From Symsagittifera roscoffensis (lineage: Eukaryota > Xenacoelomorpha > Acoela > Convolutidae), in contig NC_087071.1 of assembly GCF_963678635.1 (NCBI RefSeq), positions 1,726,537 through 1,790,536 of the forward strand: a stretch of 64,000 nucleotides of DNA, read 5' to 3'. Positions within the stretch are counted from its first letter, which is position 1. Each line of letters starts with the position of its first letter. The notes beneath the pieces were generated by a model. It searched no databases and had not been told where the DNA came from. It was given only the letters and a program-made list of their open reading frames with translations. Below, in pieces: positions 44,696 to 56,900 of the stretch. A program made the position numbers and the translations under genes.

Positions 44696-44986
44696 TTATA
44701 ATTGATCGTGTTGTGGGTAATTTTTATCTATTGATTCTTTTAGTTTGTAGAGTTCGTCTAAACTGTTGGTTTCTGATTCTGAAAATGCGTTTCGATTTTT
44801 TGAAAATCTTTTTCGTGTTATTTGTCTTTGTTTAGTGATTATTTTTCTCTTTAGTGTTTGTCGTTTTGTTCGAATGTATCCAACTGTTTGTGTATGAGGT
44901 GTGATTACAAGGTCGTATTTTTTGTTATCTATTTCACAATTGTGTAAAACGATTGTTTGTTTATTCCCTAGGTTTTTAAATGACAT
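44696..44986 (-). CDS. Basic leader ORF, 96 aa
   Basis: ATG at 44986; it ends 151 nt before the gag-pol ATG. The middle is very basic (KRQTLKRKIITKQRQITRKR) and the C-terminus acidic and polar. A Lys/Arg-rich 96-residue protein upstream of gag would suit an RNA-binding or nuclear regulator in a complex retrovirus, but no motif proves this. It could also act as an upstream ORF limiting gag-pol translation. Confidence 0.5.
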   Translation of the reverse strand: MSFKNLGNKQTIVLHNCEIDNKKYDLVITPHTQTVGYIRTKRQTLKRKIITKQRQITRKRFSKNRNAFSESETNSLDELYKLKESIDKNYPQHDQL

Positions 44987-46213
44987 AAGGTTTAGGATGA
45001 CGGGTGCAAAAGGTTGTTAAATGATTTCTATTTTCCTAAACTGTTAGTTCTTACGATTTTTTGGTTAGCTTAACCTGGGTCTATTTGTTTAGGGTTGGAG
45101 AGAAAAGTATATCGATTCCGAAGAATGATTTTTACTTTCTCGTGACTAGTATAAGCTAAGGTGTTAACTTACTTAATCTTACTTAGGGGTAGTGATTGTG
45201 TTCAAGGGTTGGAGAATAGTAAATCGATCCACAAGGTTCAGGTATAATTAGAACGCGAGTAGTTCGTTAGATACTATTTTAAACTTACTAAGTCTAAGAT
45301 TTATCCTGGGTCTGGTAAGAGGGGGGATCAAGTGAAGGATGAATAACCGAAGTTCTTCACTGTTTATCCTAATTTGAATGATTAGTTTTGTTTAAAAATT
45401 TCTATTAGTCTTGGGTCTTTAGAAAGGGTTGGGTAGTGAATCGACGTTTGAGGTCGTTAGACACTAATTAAGTGGGTGGGGGAGAACAAAGTTGTTCTGT
45501 TTGATCCAAGGATAAGCCTTGATGATCAAATTTAAAATGTAATGAAGTAGAAAATGATTTAAGATCCAAGGATAAGCCTTGATGATCTGGTTTTAAAATT
45601 AAGTGACTTTAAGTTTTAATGAGGTTTTAAATTTGTGTAAAGGAAAGATTTAGTATTTTATGATATTAGTGAGTTGATGATTGCTGTTATGTTTTAGGTG
45701 ATGAAGCTGGAACAACAGGATGATTTATGATTACTAACCATTTATTGTCATGCTACTAATTTTTATTTTTATTTTCCAATAAATATTTTTCAAACATGTT
45801 TTGTATAATACTGCAGAATTTTAGGAAAACGATCTTAGATCTTTTTATCAATCGTTATTGTATAATATTAATTTTGTTTAGCGCCTGAAATGATTTTGAA
45901 GATTTACTTCAAGGTTTTATGTTTGCAAATGGAAATCTAAATTCATTGCAAGTAGTATTCGAAATATAAAAGTTTGTTCTGGCTTTTGCCGAACTATCAT
46001 GTAACTATACGGCAAGTTTCTACTTTGTCGTATGTCGTCTTTGGTTCGATGTCTTCTTCCAATTCCGGGTAGTTCTATTATGGTTCGGAATATTGGCTCG
46101 GATCTATTGAGTCGGAGAGACATTTCAATTAAATTATTGTCGTATAACATTTTGTAAATGTTTTTGTCTAATTTCTAATCTAATTTTGGTTAATTCTAAT
46201 CTAATAAGGTCTT
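44987..46213 (-). other. 5' leader of the element with repeated hairpins
   Basis: A 25-bp sequence (45503-45527: GATCCAAGGATAAGCCTTG plus GATGATC, read on plus) is repeated exactly at 45563-45587, 60 bp apart; each forms a CAAGG/CCTTG stem-loop. Looser repeats of 'gggttggagaatag' type occur at about 45092, 45212 and 45427. Repeated hairpins in a retroviral leader suggest packaging or dimerisation signals; this is inference. Confidence 0.6.
45917..46150 (-). CDS. Possible short leader ORF, 77 aa
   Basis: ATG at 46150, 89 nt after the 5' LTR. The product is Arg-rich and polar with no known motif. As the first ATG frame in the genomic RNA it would be met first by scanning ribosomes. It may be an upstream ORF or chance. 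Confidence 0.3.
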   Translation of the reverse strand: MLYDNNLIEMSLRLNRSEPIFRTIIELPGIGRRHRTKDDIRQSRNLPYSYMIVRQKPEQTFIFRILLAMNLDFHLQT

Positions 46214-46236
46214 GTTCGAGACTTATGGTCGCACCA
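46214..46236 (-). promoter_or_regulatory. tRNA primer-binding site
   Basis: Two nucleotides after the 5' LTR the minus strand begins TGGTGCGACCATAAGTC. The plus strand here, 'acttatggtcgcacca' preceded by 'gttcgag', looks like the 3' end of a tRNA including its T loop and CCA. The tRNA species is not identified. Confidence 0.7.
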
Positions 46237-46238
46237 GA

Positions 46239-46646
46239 TGAGTTAGGACTGGAGTGTAACTCATAGAGTAATTTCGGATAGGGTACACCGTCTGCTCGTC
46301 ACGCTATCTTATTTTCGGCCGGATAGATTCGTGCAACTTCTTAGTCTAATACCGATCCTAATCTTACTCTTATACTATCTAGTCTCAGGTTGTTTAACTA
46401 GTCTCTGCTAGGCTCAATAGATCTAGGGTATACTGGTTTATTGCGGCTGTTGAAGTGCTCGGGAGAGTCCAACTAATTTCTAAGTTAAATTCAAATCTCT
46501 CTGGTGCTGAAATTACAAGTAACTTCAGCACTTACAAATAAGTGGGTTGTTAGTTAGATGGATCATGATTGGTTAATATTAAATACTTTACATTGGTAAA
46601 ACATTTAATTTATCCAATCATAAAATATAGTTTAGATCAGGTTCCA
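46239..46646 (-). repeat. 5' LTR (408 bp)
   Basis: Same sequence as the 3' LTR by eye, followed on the plus side by the target duplication GTAA at 46647-46650. It carries the element's promoter and R region; the exact transcription start cannot be read. Confidence 0.95.
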
Positions 46647-46650
46647 GTAA

Positions 46651-48169
46651 TACTATTTCACTGATCTTTAAATTAGCCGATTGCCAACAAGGACGAATTA
46701 TTCAGTCTATTTGAGCAAATGGGAGGTTGGTCAAAATGATTTTCCTTTTGAAACTATTTTCTTGTTTTTTTTTAATCCAGGACCAGGGTCAAAAGGTGAC
46801 TTAAGTTTAATTTAATCAATCCACAAAAAATCTGCATTTTGGTCAATTCGATTGATTTATTTGTCTGCTAAAAATTGTAAACAGAAAATTTCAAATTGTC
46901 ACTTGAATCTGATTGGCTATTTTCAGACAATCAAATTCAAGCACTGCTAGTTCCATTTAAAGAGCATGAAATTGAAACTATGAGCGGAATAATTAAAAAG
47001 ACCCAAACTTATAACTGAACACATATTTGGTGACCAAACTGTTAAAAAGTATCAGATCTCTAACTAATTTTCATGATAATAGATTTGATTTGGTGAAATT
47101 TTCGATGTTTCAGTCGCATATGTTAAGCCATTGATTTATTTTATTATAGCGGTGGCAACTCGTTACTAGGTACCATAAAGGGGGGGCGAAAATACTTTAA
47201 GATTTTCAAAGTATCAATAAATTAAACGTTTAGGTTCGATCGAAGTTCCAATCGACGTCCAGTACGGTTACAACAACGCCTGCATGGTTACAAAAACCGA
47301 ATACTTTCAAAAGATAGGCCGCTATTTAGCCAAAAGACATCTGAAAAGTGTCAATGAACTCAAAAAAGCAGTAGAAAAAATAACTGAATCGAATTTTTGT
47401 TTTTCTTTGCTTTTCCGGAGCTCTAAATTATTGAATATTTTTTAGCAATTTGATCCTAATTTATTTTAATTCATTGAAAAGTAATGTATTTGAAAGTAAA
47501 TGACCGGGTACATAGAATAAAATATTTTCATCTTGGGGAAAATGATTTTGAAAAGCGGACTTTGCAATAACGCCAGCTTCATTCTGGGCTTAAAAACAAA
47601 TTTTTCATATTTGAACATGGGTAAATTTCTCGAGCGAATAAATAGCCACCTGTTACATTTAATCACAAAATTTTATTTTTTTTCCTTTTAAATAAAACTA
47701 CACAGACCGATTCAAGTATATACAAGTATTAATAAACTGATATTAATAAACTGATTATTTGATACGCAGTTTCAAATTAATCCATGAGAGCTTAAAAAAC
47801 TAATTCTCACAATGAATATTTCTAATTTATTGAAGCTATAAAATCTGGTTTTCAAATGAATTCTATGGCGACATTTTATTAAATTCGTGACGTTTAATCT
47901 ATTCATCTTTGCATGATGCTCAGAATCTCTAGGGAATTATACGGTGACCTAATGGTCCATTCAGTGTCCCTTTTGATTATTCAATGTTGGTTTGTAAATT
48001 CGTTGCACTTGAATTGTCTTTCTTTCTTTTTCTAATTTCAATTAGCTATTAGATTTGATATTGTCTGAGTCAAAAGCCAACATATGAAAGTCACAAAAAA
48101 ACAAATTTTTTCCTAAAAATTAAAAAAAGACGTATAAAATAAAAACCGACATGTTGGCTAAGATGATTG
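46651..48169. other. No gene seen
   Basis: AT-rich DNA. I searched the minus strand for the missing SDF2 5' exons and found none. Confidence 0.45.
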
Positions 48170-48543
48170 TGAGTTGGGATGGTGGTCTAACTCATAGAGT
48201 AATTTCAGATAAGGTACACCGTCTGCTCGTCACGCTATCTGATTTTCGGCCGGATAGTTCGTGCAACTTAGTCTAATACCGATCTTAATCTTACTTTTAT
48301 ATCTCTTAGTCTCAATAGATCTAGTGTATACTGGTTTTGTTACGAGTCGGTCTCTTGGAGAAAGCAACTAAGTTGTAAATTAAATTCAAAATGCTCTGGT
48401 GCTGAAATTACAAGTAATTTCAGCACCTACAAATAAGTGGGTTGTTAGTTTGATGGAGTGTGATTGGTTAGTCTTTAATATTTTATAGGGATAAAATATC
48501 TAATTTATAACCAATAATAATATATAGTTTGGATCAGGTTCCA
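48170..48543 (-). repeat. Solo LTR of a related element
   Basis: About 374 bp alignable along its length with the 408-bp LTRs but clearly diverged, with several small deletions. It starts 'tgagttggg' and ends 'ggttcca' on plus, like the intact LTRs. A perfect 4-bp duplication ATTG flanks it (48166-48169 and 48544-48547). It is the product of LTR-LTR recombination of an older family member. Confidence 0.92.
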
Positions 48544-48547
48544 ATTG

Positions 48548-49933
48548 AGAAATTCAGTTACTGCAACGTAGCTCGGAAAAAAGAGACGTGTTTTCAAATG
48601 GAAACTTCTAAGAAACTTTTTTCATAGAAAACCTAAATTACGTCAAAAAATAAAGCCATTAGAGAAACGAAAAAAGTCAAGGAGTGAAAGAAAAACAGAA
48701 AAAAGACGACTTTCTTCATGAAAACACTTCAACTTTAAAACTTCAAATGAAAATTATATGGCGTTTAAATTGTTTTAATTTCAAGACAAATTAAGAATTG
48801 ACATTTTATGATAAAATTGACCCAATTTTAGAAAACTGGATCAATAAGTAGATATATTATTCAGCTGGAAAACTTAAAAAATAAAATCAACATTCAAAAC
48901 TAGAAGTCGTTCAAGTTTTTTTGCGCAATTTCCGATGTCGTAATTGAAGAACGTAGTTTAGCCTTCTTATTAGCAACTGAAACTGAATTGAAATGAAAAA
49001 GAGATCAAAAGTCAAGACAGCAAAAAATCAAATTTAGTGTGATCAAAGTTTAAACACCGGCGAAGCTGAGCTTCGAGCCACTTGCGATACAAAACAAGAA
49101 AGCCATTCAGTAAAAAAAATCAGAAAATGTCAAAAAAACTAATTAAAATGAATAAGGCTAGTTTTGAATCAAATGTAGAATTAGCATCGAAAGAAAATTA
49201 ACCACGCGGTAACAAAGCCGAAATTACCTATTAAGCCGAAAAAATAGGAAAACAACAAAGGAAAGCCAAAAAAAGTTCAAAAAAGTTTAAGACTAATAAA
49301 AAGTTACTGAGTCCACCTCGCCCTCAAAACACACACACATGCACAAAAAAAACTTTTTCGCTCGTCGAACGAAGCAGTATGAGGCCACTAGGCCGATATA
49401 ATATAGGCCGAAACCTATCAAACCGAAAATAAAGGAAAAGAAAAAACAAAAAAATCATCAGCACCTATTTAAGAGTCTGAACTACGTTCAATGACTTTTA
49501 ATATTTTTTCCCGAAAAAAACTGGAAAAAACGACCTATATAAGTGTCTTCACTACGTTCGTTCATAGACACTTCAAAAAACTTTTCGTCAAATTTTCAGA
49601 TATAGGCTTGGCTTGACCGGCAAAATTGTCCGAGGAGTTGCCAAAAAGGGTACCAATTAGAGACCATTAGTGACAAGTCACGTTTCAGCCACCACGCAGT
49701 TAACTAGTGTCGAGGCAAGAACTCATCAAGATATTTCTTCCCTTTGCAGTTTTAACAATCTCAAAAAGCAGAAAGATCGGAAACTCTTGTCTTTTCAGAC
49801 ACATATCAAAATTGTCTGAATTAGTGGTCAAAGCACTTTTAGTTTGAAGTGCTCAGCGATATATTAAATAAAAAACATAACAATGTAGCTCGCTTGCTCA
49901 ATTTTTAACATTTTCAAGCTAAGGTTAAAAAAC
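48548..49933. other. Repeat-rich, no gene
   Basis: A SINE-like tail ('ggcgaagctgagcttcgagc', about 49060-49090) is followed by the family's 'agccgaaa' motifs near 49210-49430. A 14-bp sequence around 'cactacgttc' occurs at 49490 and 49550. Confidence 0.45.
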
Positions 49934-50350
49934 ATGTCGCAAGTTTTGTCAACTCAGCCATATGTTGCAAAGCTAACCAACACATTTAGCTCTACATCTA
50001 CAAAATTTCCATTTAAAAAACTGCTCCTAATAAAAACGACTTCCTTGGGATATGTTAATGTTCATAACAGTTCAGATATATTGAATTACAGTTTTTTACT
50101 GGTATTCCATCCGGAACTACGAGAAACAATCAAGAGAAACAACGGAAATTGGAAGCACTCATTTCAATTTTCACTGTTTGCGTAAACCATAAGGAACACT
50201 TTGTATTTATAAATGTAAATTGTACATGAAACAGTAGCTCTATCTGAAACTAAACCATCTTTCAATTTATATTTTCCATCTATTTTTTCTCGGAAACAAT
50301 TATTTTAAACTGATTGCAATTTTTAAAATTAATATTAACGCAATTACAAA

Positions 50351-50752
50351 ATGAATATCTGGATTTGGGTGATCCTTTCATTAATCAGCACTATTTTTAT
50401 CGGCGCTTTCTTCACTTATCTCACAGTTATAATTGATGACGCAAAGGATGACATAATCATGTTACGTAATCACGAAATGGACGAACCACCACCTGAAATG
50501 CCCAATTACGTAATCCGAGATGCACTTGATCACGAAGGCAGAAGGAGTTTAAGAACTCAAAACAGACCATCTTTCACGGGTCAAAAGAGACACAACACTT
50601 CAGAGGTCAACCGGTCTTCTCAAGGTCGATCTAACTTGGCTTTTGTCTATGAAGATGAGATGGATTCTTCAAAAACACGAAATCATCGGGTGCAAACCGC
50701 AGAACTGGATAGCCCAACGACCTATTCGGTGATCGGAACACATTTCATTTAG
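50351..50752 (+). CDS. Possible small single-pass membrane protein, 133 aa
   Basis: ATG-initiated frame ending TAG. Residues 2-30 form a hydrophobic helix (WIWVILSLISTIFIGAFF) followed by a polar, charged, probably disordered tail with a PPPEMP patch. Composition and codon use look more like coding sequence than the surrounding AT-rich DNA, and it is the only such plus-strand frame nearby. No homologue recognised. It may be a single-exon gene or one exon of a larger one. Confidence 0.45.
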   Translation: MNIWIWVILSLISTIFIGAFFTYLTVIIDDAKDDIIMLRNHEMDEPPPEMPNYVIRDALDHEGRRSLRTQNRPSFTGQKRHNTSEVNRSSQGRSNLAFVYEDEMDSSKTRNHRVQTAELDSPTTYSVIGTHFI

Positions 50753-53371
50753 ACCGGTTTTGGTGCGGTCAATGTCATCACTTAGTCTTCCAAGAAACAA
50801 CTTCCAAAACAGTGGTTAAACAATCACTGCAACAAAACTTTAAGTTTGAACGCAATAGATCAATTTTAAACACAGATACTAACGTTTCTTTTAGAATTTT
50901 AATTTTTTTATAGATACAAATTTTTACAAAGCGCCCAAGCAGAGCTTCGCACCAGTCAATTCTGGTTGGCAAATTTTTCCAAAAGGTCTTCCCTTTCTGA
51001 AGGCTCCTTTGACGCCAATAAATCTCACACGTTTGTAAGAAAAATTGTTTCACAAAAAAGCGAAAAAAAGTGTAATTAATTAATAGATTTGTTCAATAGA
51101 TTAATAAATTTCAAATCTGTACCACAATAAATACACTTGCCGCAATGATCAGCAACATTATACTGACACAAACTCAGACGTGAACCCACTTTATTTTCCG
51201 TTCTATCTAACATCTCAAACAAACATGCTAACTGTCCGTATCCTGTTCACTAAATCCAGGCAGCAGTAATTAATTGCCTTTTGATTTCGTCAACGCAACA
51301 TTTATTAAATCCCAAAAGTTCCCCAAAAAATAACAGAAACAAATCAGAAAATCGGCAAATTTATATTCGAAATTTACCCTTCTAACGACAAAAATATTGG
51401 TCAATAAGCCAATAAAAACATTAGCCGAAATAATTAAGGTCACACAAGCTTTTGGTTCTTTTCGGTTACAGGGATCAATTTATCAATCTGTTAATTGAGC
51501 TTCTGTTTTCGTTCAAAACGCTGAGATTTCTTTTCGCTGATATTATTTTTGAAGATTCGATCATGAGCATCAAACTTTCAAAATGGCAAAAAATCTTTAA
51601 CTGCCGTATAACAAAAAACCCAAGCTTTTAAGCACAAAAAAAACTAAATAGGAAATTACAAAAAATAATACAAAATACGGGAATAAAAAAAAGCTTTGAA
51701 ATTGCTATGAAAAGCGCAAAGAACACAAAAAATAACCGTGATATGGGAACTAAGCTGACAAAACATGAGCAGAAAAACAAAAGGCCGACAAATTTTTTGA
51801 AACGAAATATATCCCCATTGAAAAAAAAAACATGTTTCACGTTTTTTTCTTTGAAAAAACGTTAACCTGCAAGAAGTCATGGATATCCCGATTTCAAAAC
51901 AAGCCTAATAAAATTCAAATGTATTCTGCGTTGCTTACTCATGATTACACCACTCGATAGGCAGATAACTGGCATTTTTGGTGTTTTTCTAGGACGAGAT
52001 TTTCTCATTGTTATGAATTCTGTAAAAAAATAATCGAGTGTTCCCTTCTTCAAAACGAATTTATTATTAAAATAAATGATTATAGGAGCTTTCGACGCTC
52101 GTACACATGTTTGATGATTAAAAACATATAACTTTCCATCATCTGTGTCCAATAACATCCCCCTACTTCCATTTTAGTTTTTTATAGAGAACACGCTTCA
52201 CATTTAAACCACGCTTTCAAATGAAACCTATCACGTGTCACTTGTACGGTCAGAAAAAAGTATTTAATTGGTAATTAGACTAAGTGTCCCGACAATGTTT
52301 CCTTTATTTCCTCAGGGGACTTCGCATAATGGGTGTTTAAAGTTTCAAGCGCAGGAAATTGAATGTGTTTCCATTAGCATTTAACCTAAAATGTCATGGA
52401 CAGACTTCATAAAATGAACCAGAATATCCCTCAAAAGAATCTAAATTTGATTATTTATGATTCTGGAAAGTAACTTCATAAAAATAGGACAAGAAAATCC
52501 CTAAAAACCAACTTCTTTGATAAATGATTTCAGATAGCAAACAAAAAATGCTTCCAAGAATTAAAACACAAGCTTAATAATAGTGAAACTATAATGCCTC
52601 GTTAAGTTCGAGAAAATTCCAAACAAGTATCAAAATAGAATTTCACATAAAAGAAAATTCTACCAAGTAATTCGATCCTTTTCGGAGTTACTTTCTTTAA
52701 CCGCGACTCCAAGAAGCCTTTCTGTACTATGAATAAAAACAGGTATCAGCTCTCTTTAATCAAGCGGATATAGCCTCACACTATTTCAATTATCCAAAGA
52801 AAACTTATTAGCTAGCATTAGTTCACTAAGCCGATTAATTACAAACCGCAATCATTTCAGCCAAAAACACTTCTAAAGGTAAAAAAGGAAATATAAGAAG
52901 TCAACGTCAAAAAAACTTCAATTTGTCAGAGTAAATCAAAACACTAAAAAAATTGCTTCCAGCAAAAAACAACAATTCTGTTCTCCAACTATTCCCCTAA
53001 GGTACCTAGTAGAATTGCCACCCTTTTGCAAGAAGGGGAAATTAAAGAAATCCAACAAATCTAAGATATGCCAACGAAGCCGACAACTTAAGCAGACAAG
53101 TAGTAGATTGATAATTTTTTTGAAACAGAACATTTCACCTGAAGCAGAGCAGAAAAACAACAGGTATTGGTCTGATTCGAAACCAGATCTTTTGCCATCC
53201 AGAGCGTATTCATTACCTCCAGATTAATTGTGCCAGAGACCAGTTTTGAAATATTCTGACAAAGATATATACCGCGAAATACACTACAGCTTAAAGATCT
53301 ATTATCACGATCCAAACAAGGATAGCCAGTTGTAGTCCAAGTAGCACAGAAGGTTCCGACCATATTCATAC
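50753..53371. other. Mostly non-coding; one doubtful minus-strand frame
   Basis: A minus-strand ATG frame at 52158-51877 (93 codons, LLDTDDGKLYVFNHQTCV...) has reasonable composition but no recognisable domain; it might be an exon with a GT donor near 51945. Decayed SINE-like pieces occur at 50935 and 51720-51800. Nothing else is supported. Confidence 0.3.
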
Positions 53372-53565
53372 ACGGAGGCGAAGCTGCTCTTCGCTAACAC
53401 TAGCAAGAACACGACAAAAAAGCAGATTTATAAAGTGCAATAAGAAAAAATATAAATAAGCCTCACTTAGTAAAACTTTTGCTACGTGTCCGATTCGAGC
53501 CTGCTGCCTTGAGAATTTGAGTATGACGTCCTTCTCTCTCGACCACACGCGCCTAAAGATCGATG
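53372..53565 (-). repeat. tRNA-derived SINE-like element
   Basis: The minus-strand head near 53555-53485 has a TGTGGTCGAGAG A-box-like start and an AGGCTCGAATCG B box, resembling a Ser/Leu-type tRNA. The 'ggcgaagctgctcttcgc' end is at 53372. A further tail-only fragment lies at 53846-53880. Confidence 0.5.
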
Positions 53566-53948
53566 AACACTAGCAGGGAACAGACAAAGCAGAGAACAAA
53601 TGCTATGAAATTTCCAATGCTACAGATCTTGATGATAGCAGAAGTGCCAACAAATGAGCACTTTTATTTGCGAGTTAGGTTGGAAAAAGAGTCATACTAA
53701 AAAAACTACGATCGCAAGTGTAAAAACAACATGTTCACACGTCACCACTGGGAAAAAAGGGGTAGCAACTAAAACTCGTGACAATGATTAAATGATTGTG
53801 ACGGATACATAAATAACAAATAAACATCAAAATAAAAATGAAACAGGCAAAGCTGAGCTTCGCGCACCCTGCGATACAAAATTGAATAACTATGATTAAA
53901 AGCAAGTTAAAAATCTTTTTAAAAAATGGGCGAATAACAAGAGTTAGA

Positions 53949-56900
53949 TTAACTCGCATCCAGAATTGAGTAATGAAAGCGCACAGTTTTATTCTGACAC
54001 CAACTCATTTTGTTGTCAAAATCCAAAGTATAAGTGGCACTTTCCACCAACTCGATCGAATCTTGAATCAACTGCAGATCACTAGCTGCCTTTTTCTTCT
54101 CTTGCATCCATCGCACTATTTGGGATCCACTTGATAATGTTCCCTCCCGGTAAATAAACAATTAATAAACAGATTTAAAAAAATTGAAAAAAATCAAATT
54201 CCAGGATCATATGGGATTTACATCACTGAAGCATTTACGTTTTTTTTTGTAAACAGCTATATGATTGCTTAGGGGGCAAAAAAAAAGATTTATCTAGGGA
54301 ACATTATCAAGCAGATCCCTTTTTCATCAGCAGCAGTTGACAAACTAATTCCAAAATTCACATCTCCGTGAGTGGAATAGAATCTATACGTCAATACTTG
54401 TCCCGCTTTCGCGTCTATTTCCAGGCCGTAATTCTTGCCCGGCGAGAGGATAAAAGACGCCCACTGTTTCGATAGTTCGGATAGGATCGAACTCTTGTAG
54501 AGAGATAAAGGTACTTTGGAGCCATAGCGGATCCACTCTTTGCAATCCGGGTCTCCGCTGGAATCGACTAAAAATTCCTATCACTATTTTTCATATACAT
54601 TTCAGATAGAGAAAAAAAACGCTAAATTGCATTTTTTTGGAAAGTTAAGCACGAGATTTTAAGAAAAACACAGAGCAGCTCAGATGCAGATAATTTTTTG
54701 GAGGATAAATGGAAATAAACACAACTTCAAACCATTCCTTAATTATTTTTTTTCGAAGTAAATATACTTTAATTTTTATTTTTGGCACACTAAAACTAAC
54801 TCAAATTTACTAGAAATTAGGATTCTCTTTTTGGTTATTAACTCGATAAGCTTATAAAATTGACATGATTGATACTAATTCTGCCAAACATATCTTAACT
54901 TATTTACGGAACATACCTTAATTTATATCTTTATTACGACTGAAAAACATCAAACAAAAGTATTTTTTACCTTTCGTGCCTCCGTAAGAGGCTGGTAGCT
55001 GATGCGCATCTATGTACTCCAGCAACTCTTTCTGCTTCCCAATCAACACCACCTTACATGACACCACATTCGAACAGACATACTGAAACTGAGAGAAGCA
55101 ATTTCACCCAGGATTTTATTCTGTATTTTATATTTAGGATTTTTCGATCAGGAAGCAAAAAAATGATAATTTCACCCAGCATTGTAATCTGTAATTTTTA
55201 TTTAGTCCTATTGATCGGAAAGCAAAGGGGACAAAAAGGCAATAAAAAGTTACTATGAACAGAATGAAGTTCAATGATCTAAATGAAAACAGTTTGAAAA
55301 AAGAAAAAATCAGACCGATTCATCTCGATATAGGACAAAAGGTTCAGAAAACTCTCATTGGAACTCGGCTCATTGAATCACGGCTGAAAAGACTTAATCC
55401 AGATATTATACTAGATCTTAATAGACTTTTGATTACAGTACTCAATTTGGCGAACAACGAATTCAGATTTCTTCCCAAATGCGAAGTCAGAACAAAAGAT
55501 AAAAGTTGCCCAAATATGCTCCTAAACCCTAGATTATCTGTTCAAATGCGTCTTGACGCCACCTTTTCCCTAGTTGCTTCTGGAAGCAGTGGTCGAAACA
55601 GTTTGAAGCCGATGTCGAAGTAGCGTGAAATGTTGACGAACAGAAGTTTGTGCATGCGTTCCGGGTAGCACACGTCGAACAGTTGTTGTATCTTGCGAGC
55701 ACGAGTCAGTTGGGACGCACTGGGTAAAAATTAATTCAAAAGTTCAGAAAGGCAAAAACTAAAAACAATGAAGAGGCTGCTGGAAAACAAATCGAAAACG
55801 AGTTTTCGCTAAAACTAGAAATATTGGAAAAAAATGCAAAAAAGCAGCAAACATTTCTGATTTTTGTCTCTTTTTGATACCAATCTTGAATCGAACAACT
55901 CCTTACGTCCGTTATTCGCAACATTAGAACTTCAAACATGGCAAATAATGGTTAAAATTATGGTAAAAACGTATGGTAAAAATGGTCGCAACTTTGCAAC
56001 TTCAAACTAAGTAATTTATGCAACTTATCCTAAAATTAATTCGAAAAAAATCTCGACCCCCCCTTTTCGTCGCACCTCAAGTGTTCCCAGCCCAGATTCC
56101 TGACATCGACCACGACAGTCCACTTATGGACCATACAGCCATACACTTCACTCATCTGGTCCATGACTCTCAAGAGCTGCTCCAAGTTGAACATCATCTG
56201 AGTGCAGAACTCGTCGTCTGACATGGACATGGCGAACCCCTTCACAGTATTTAAGACATGATTTACGAGGTAAGCAAGGCAGTGCATTCAAATCAGTAAA
56301 AAAAAAAATTGTATCCAAATTATATTAAAAAAAGGTATTTCAAAAAAATGGTTTTTTAAGTGAACTGTCCCACTCCCCCCTTAATTCAATTTAGGCAGGA
56401 AATTATTCACTTGGATAAGCTAATCAGATTGTTTTTCAGGTAGTCACAATTTGGAAAATTGCAGTTGGACTTACTGCATGAATTTGTCGAATAAATTGAC
56501 GGGCTGATCGTTAACTTGGTTAGTTTAGGGAGATATTGTTATAATTGATATTCTAATTTTACGTCGCAATTAATATTGCTTTTTTAAAACAAATTTCGAC
56601 ATATTTGCAAAAGATTAGAATTGAAATTCAGAGATTATCATGAAAATGCAAAAACCTAGAGGAACATGTTTTGGAACCAAAAGCTGCAGGTAAGCATTTT
56701 TTAAACAGAGGGTCAATTTTTAGTACTACTTCATTGCGGTATTTCTTGAAATGTTCAAAAGATACCTCAAATAGTCGACCAAAAATTGAAGGGGGAGGAT
56801 AGTTAAAAAGATCTGAAAAAGACTGCTTAATTTCAGTTGTTTATTTTTTTACTGCACATGCCTTGACGTCCAAATTGCCCGGGAAGTCATATACAACTGG

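Larger units (their letters stand above)
27745..46646 (-). mobile_element. Complete 18.9-kb Ty3/gypsy endogenous-retrovirus-like element with env and accessory ORFs
   Basis: Two 408-bp LTRs (27745-28152 and 46239-46646) appear identical by eye, run TG...CA on the minus strand, and are flanked by the 4-bp direct repeat GTAA (27741-27744 and 46647-46650). Order on the minus strand: 5' LTR, tRNA-type primer site, ~1.2-kb leader, 96-aa basic ORF, gag-pol (2740 codons), two small membrane ORFs, ATG-less 378-codon frame, env-like ORF (872), unknown ORF (597), 1.6-kb 3' non-coding, 3' LTR. All frames are open. Protease-RT-RNaseH-integrase order, DD35E integrase with GPY/F tail and a 4-bp duplication place it in Ty3/gypsy (Metaviridae). 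Identical LTRs imply a very recent insertion. Larvaceans are known to carry env-bearing gypsy elements; membership in that group is inference. Confidence 0.95.

Noticed and set aside
37121-44835. Many plus-strand frames of 60-115 codons inside the element
   Set aside because: Antisense shadows of gag-pol, hydrophobic by composition, mostly starting at TTG or GTG.
55255-55623. 122-codon plus-strand ATG frame
   Set aside because: Its 3' part is antisense to SEC14L-A exon 4 and the rest lies in intron 4.
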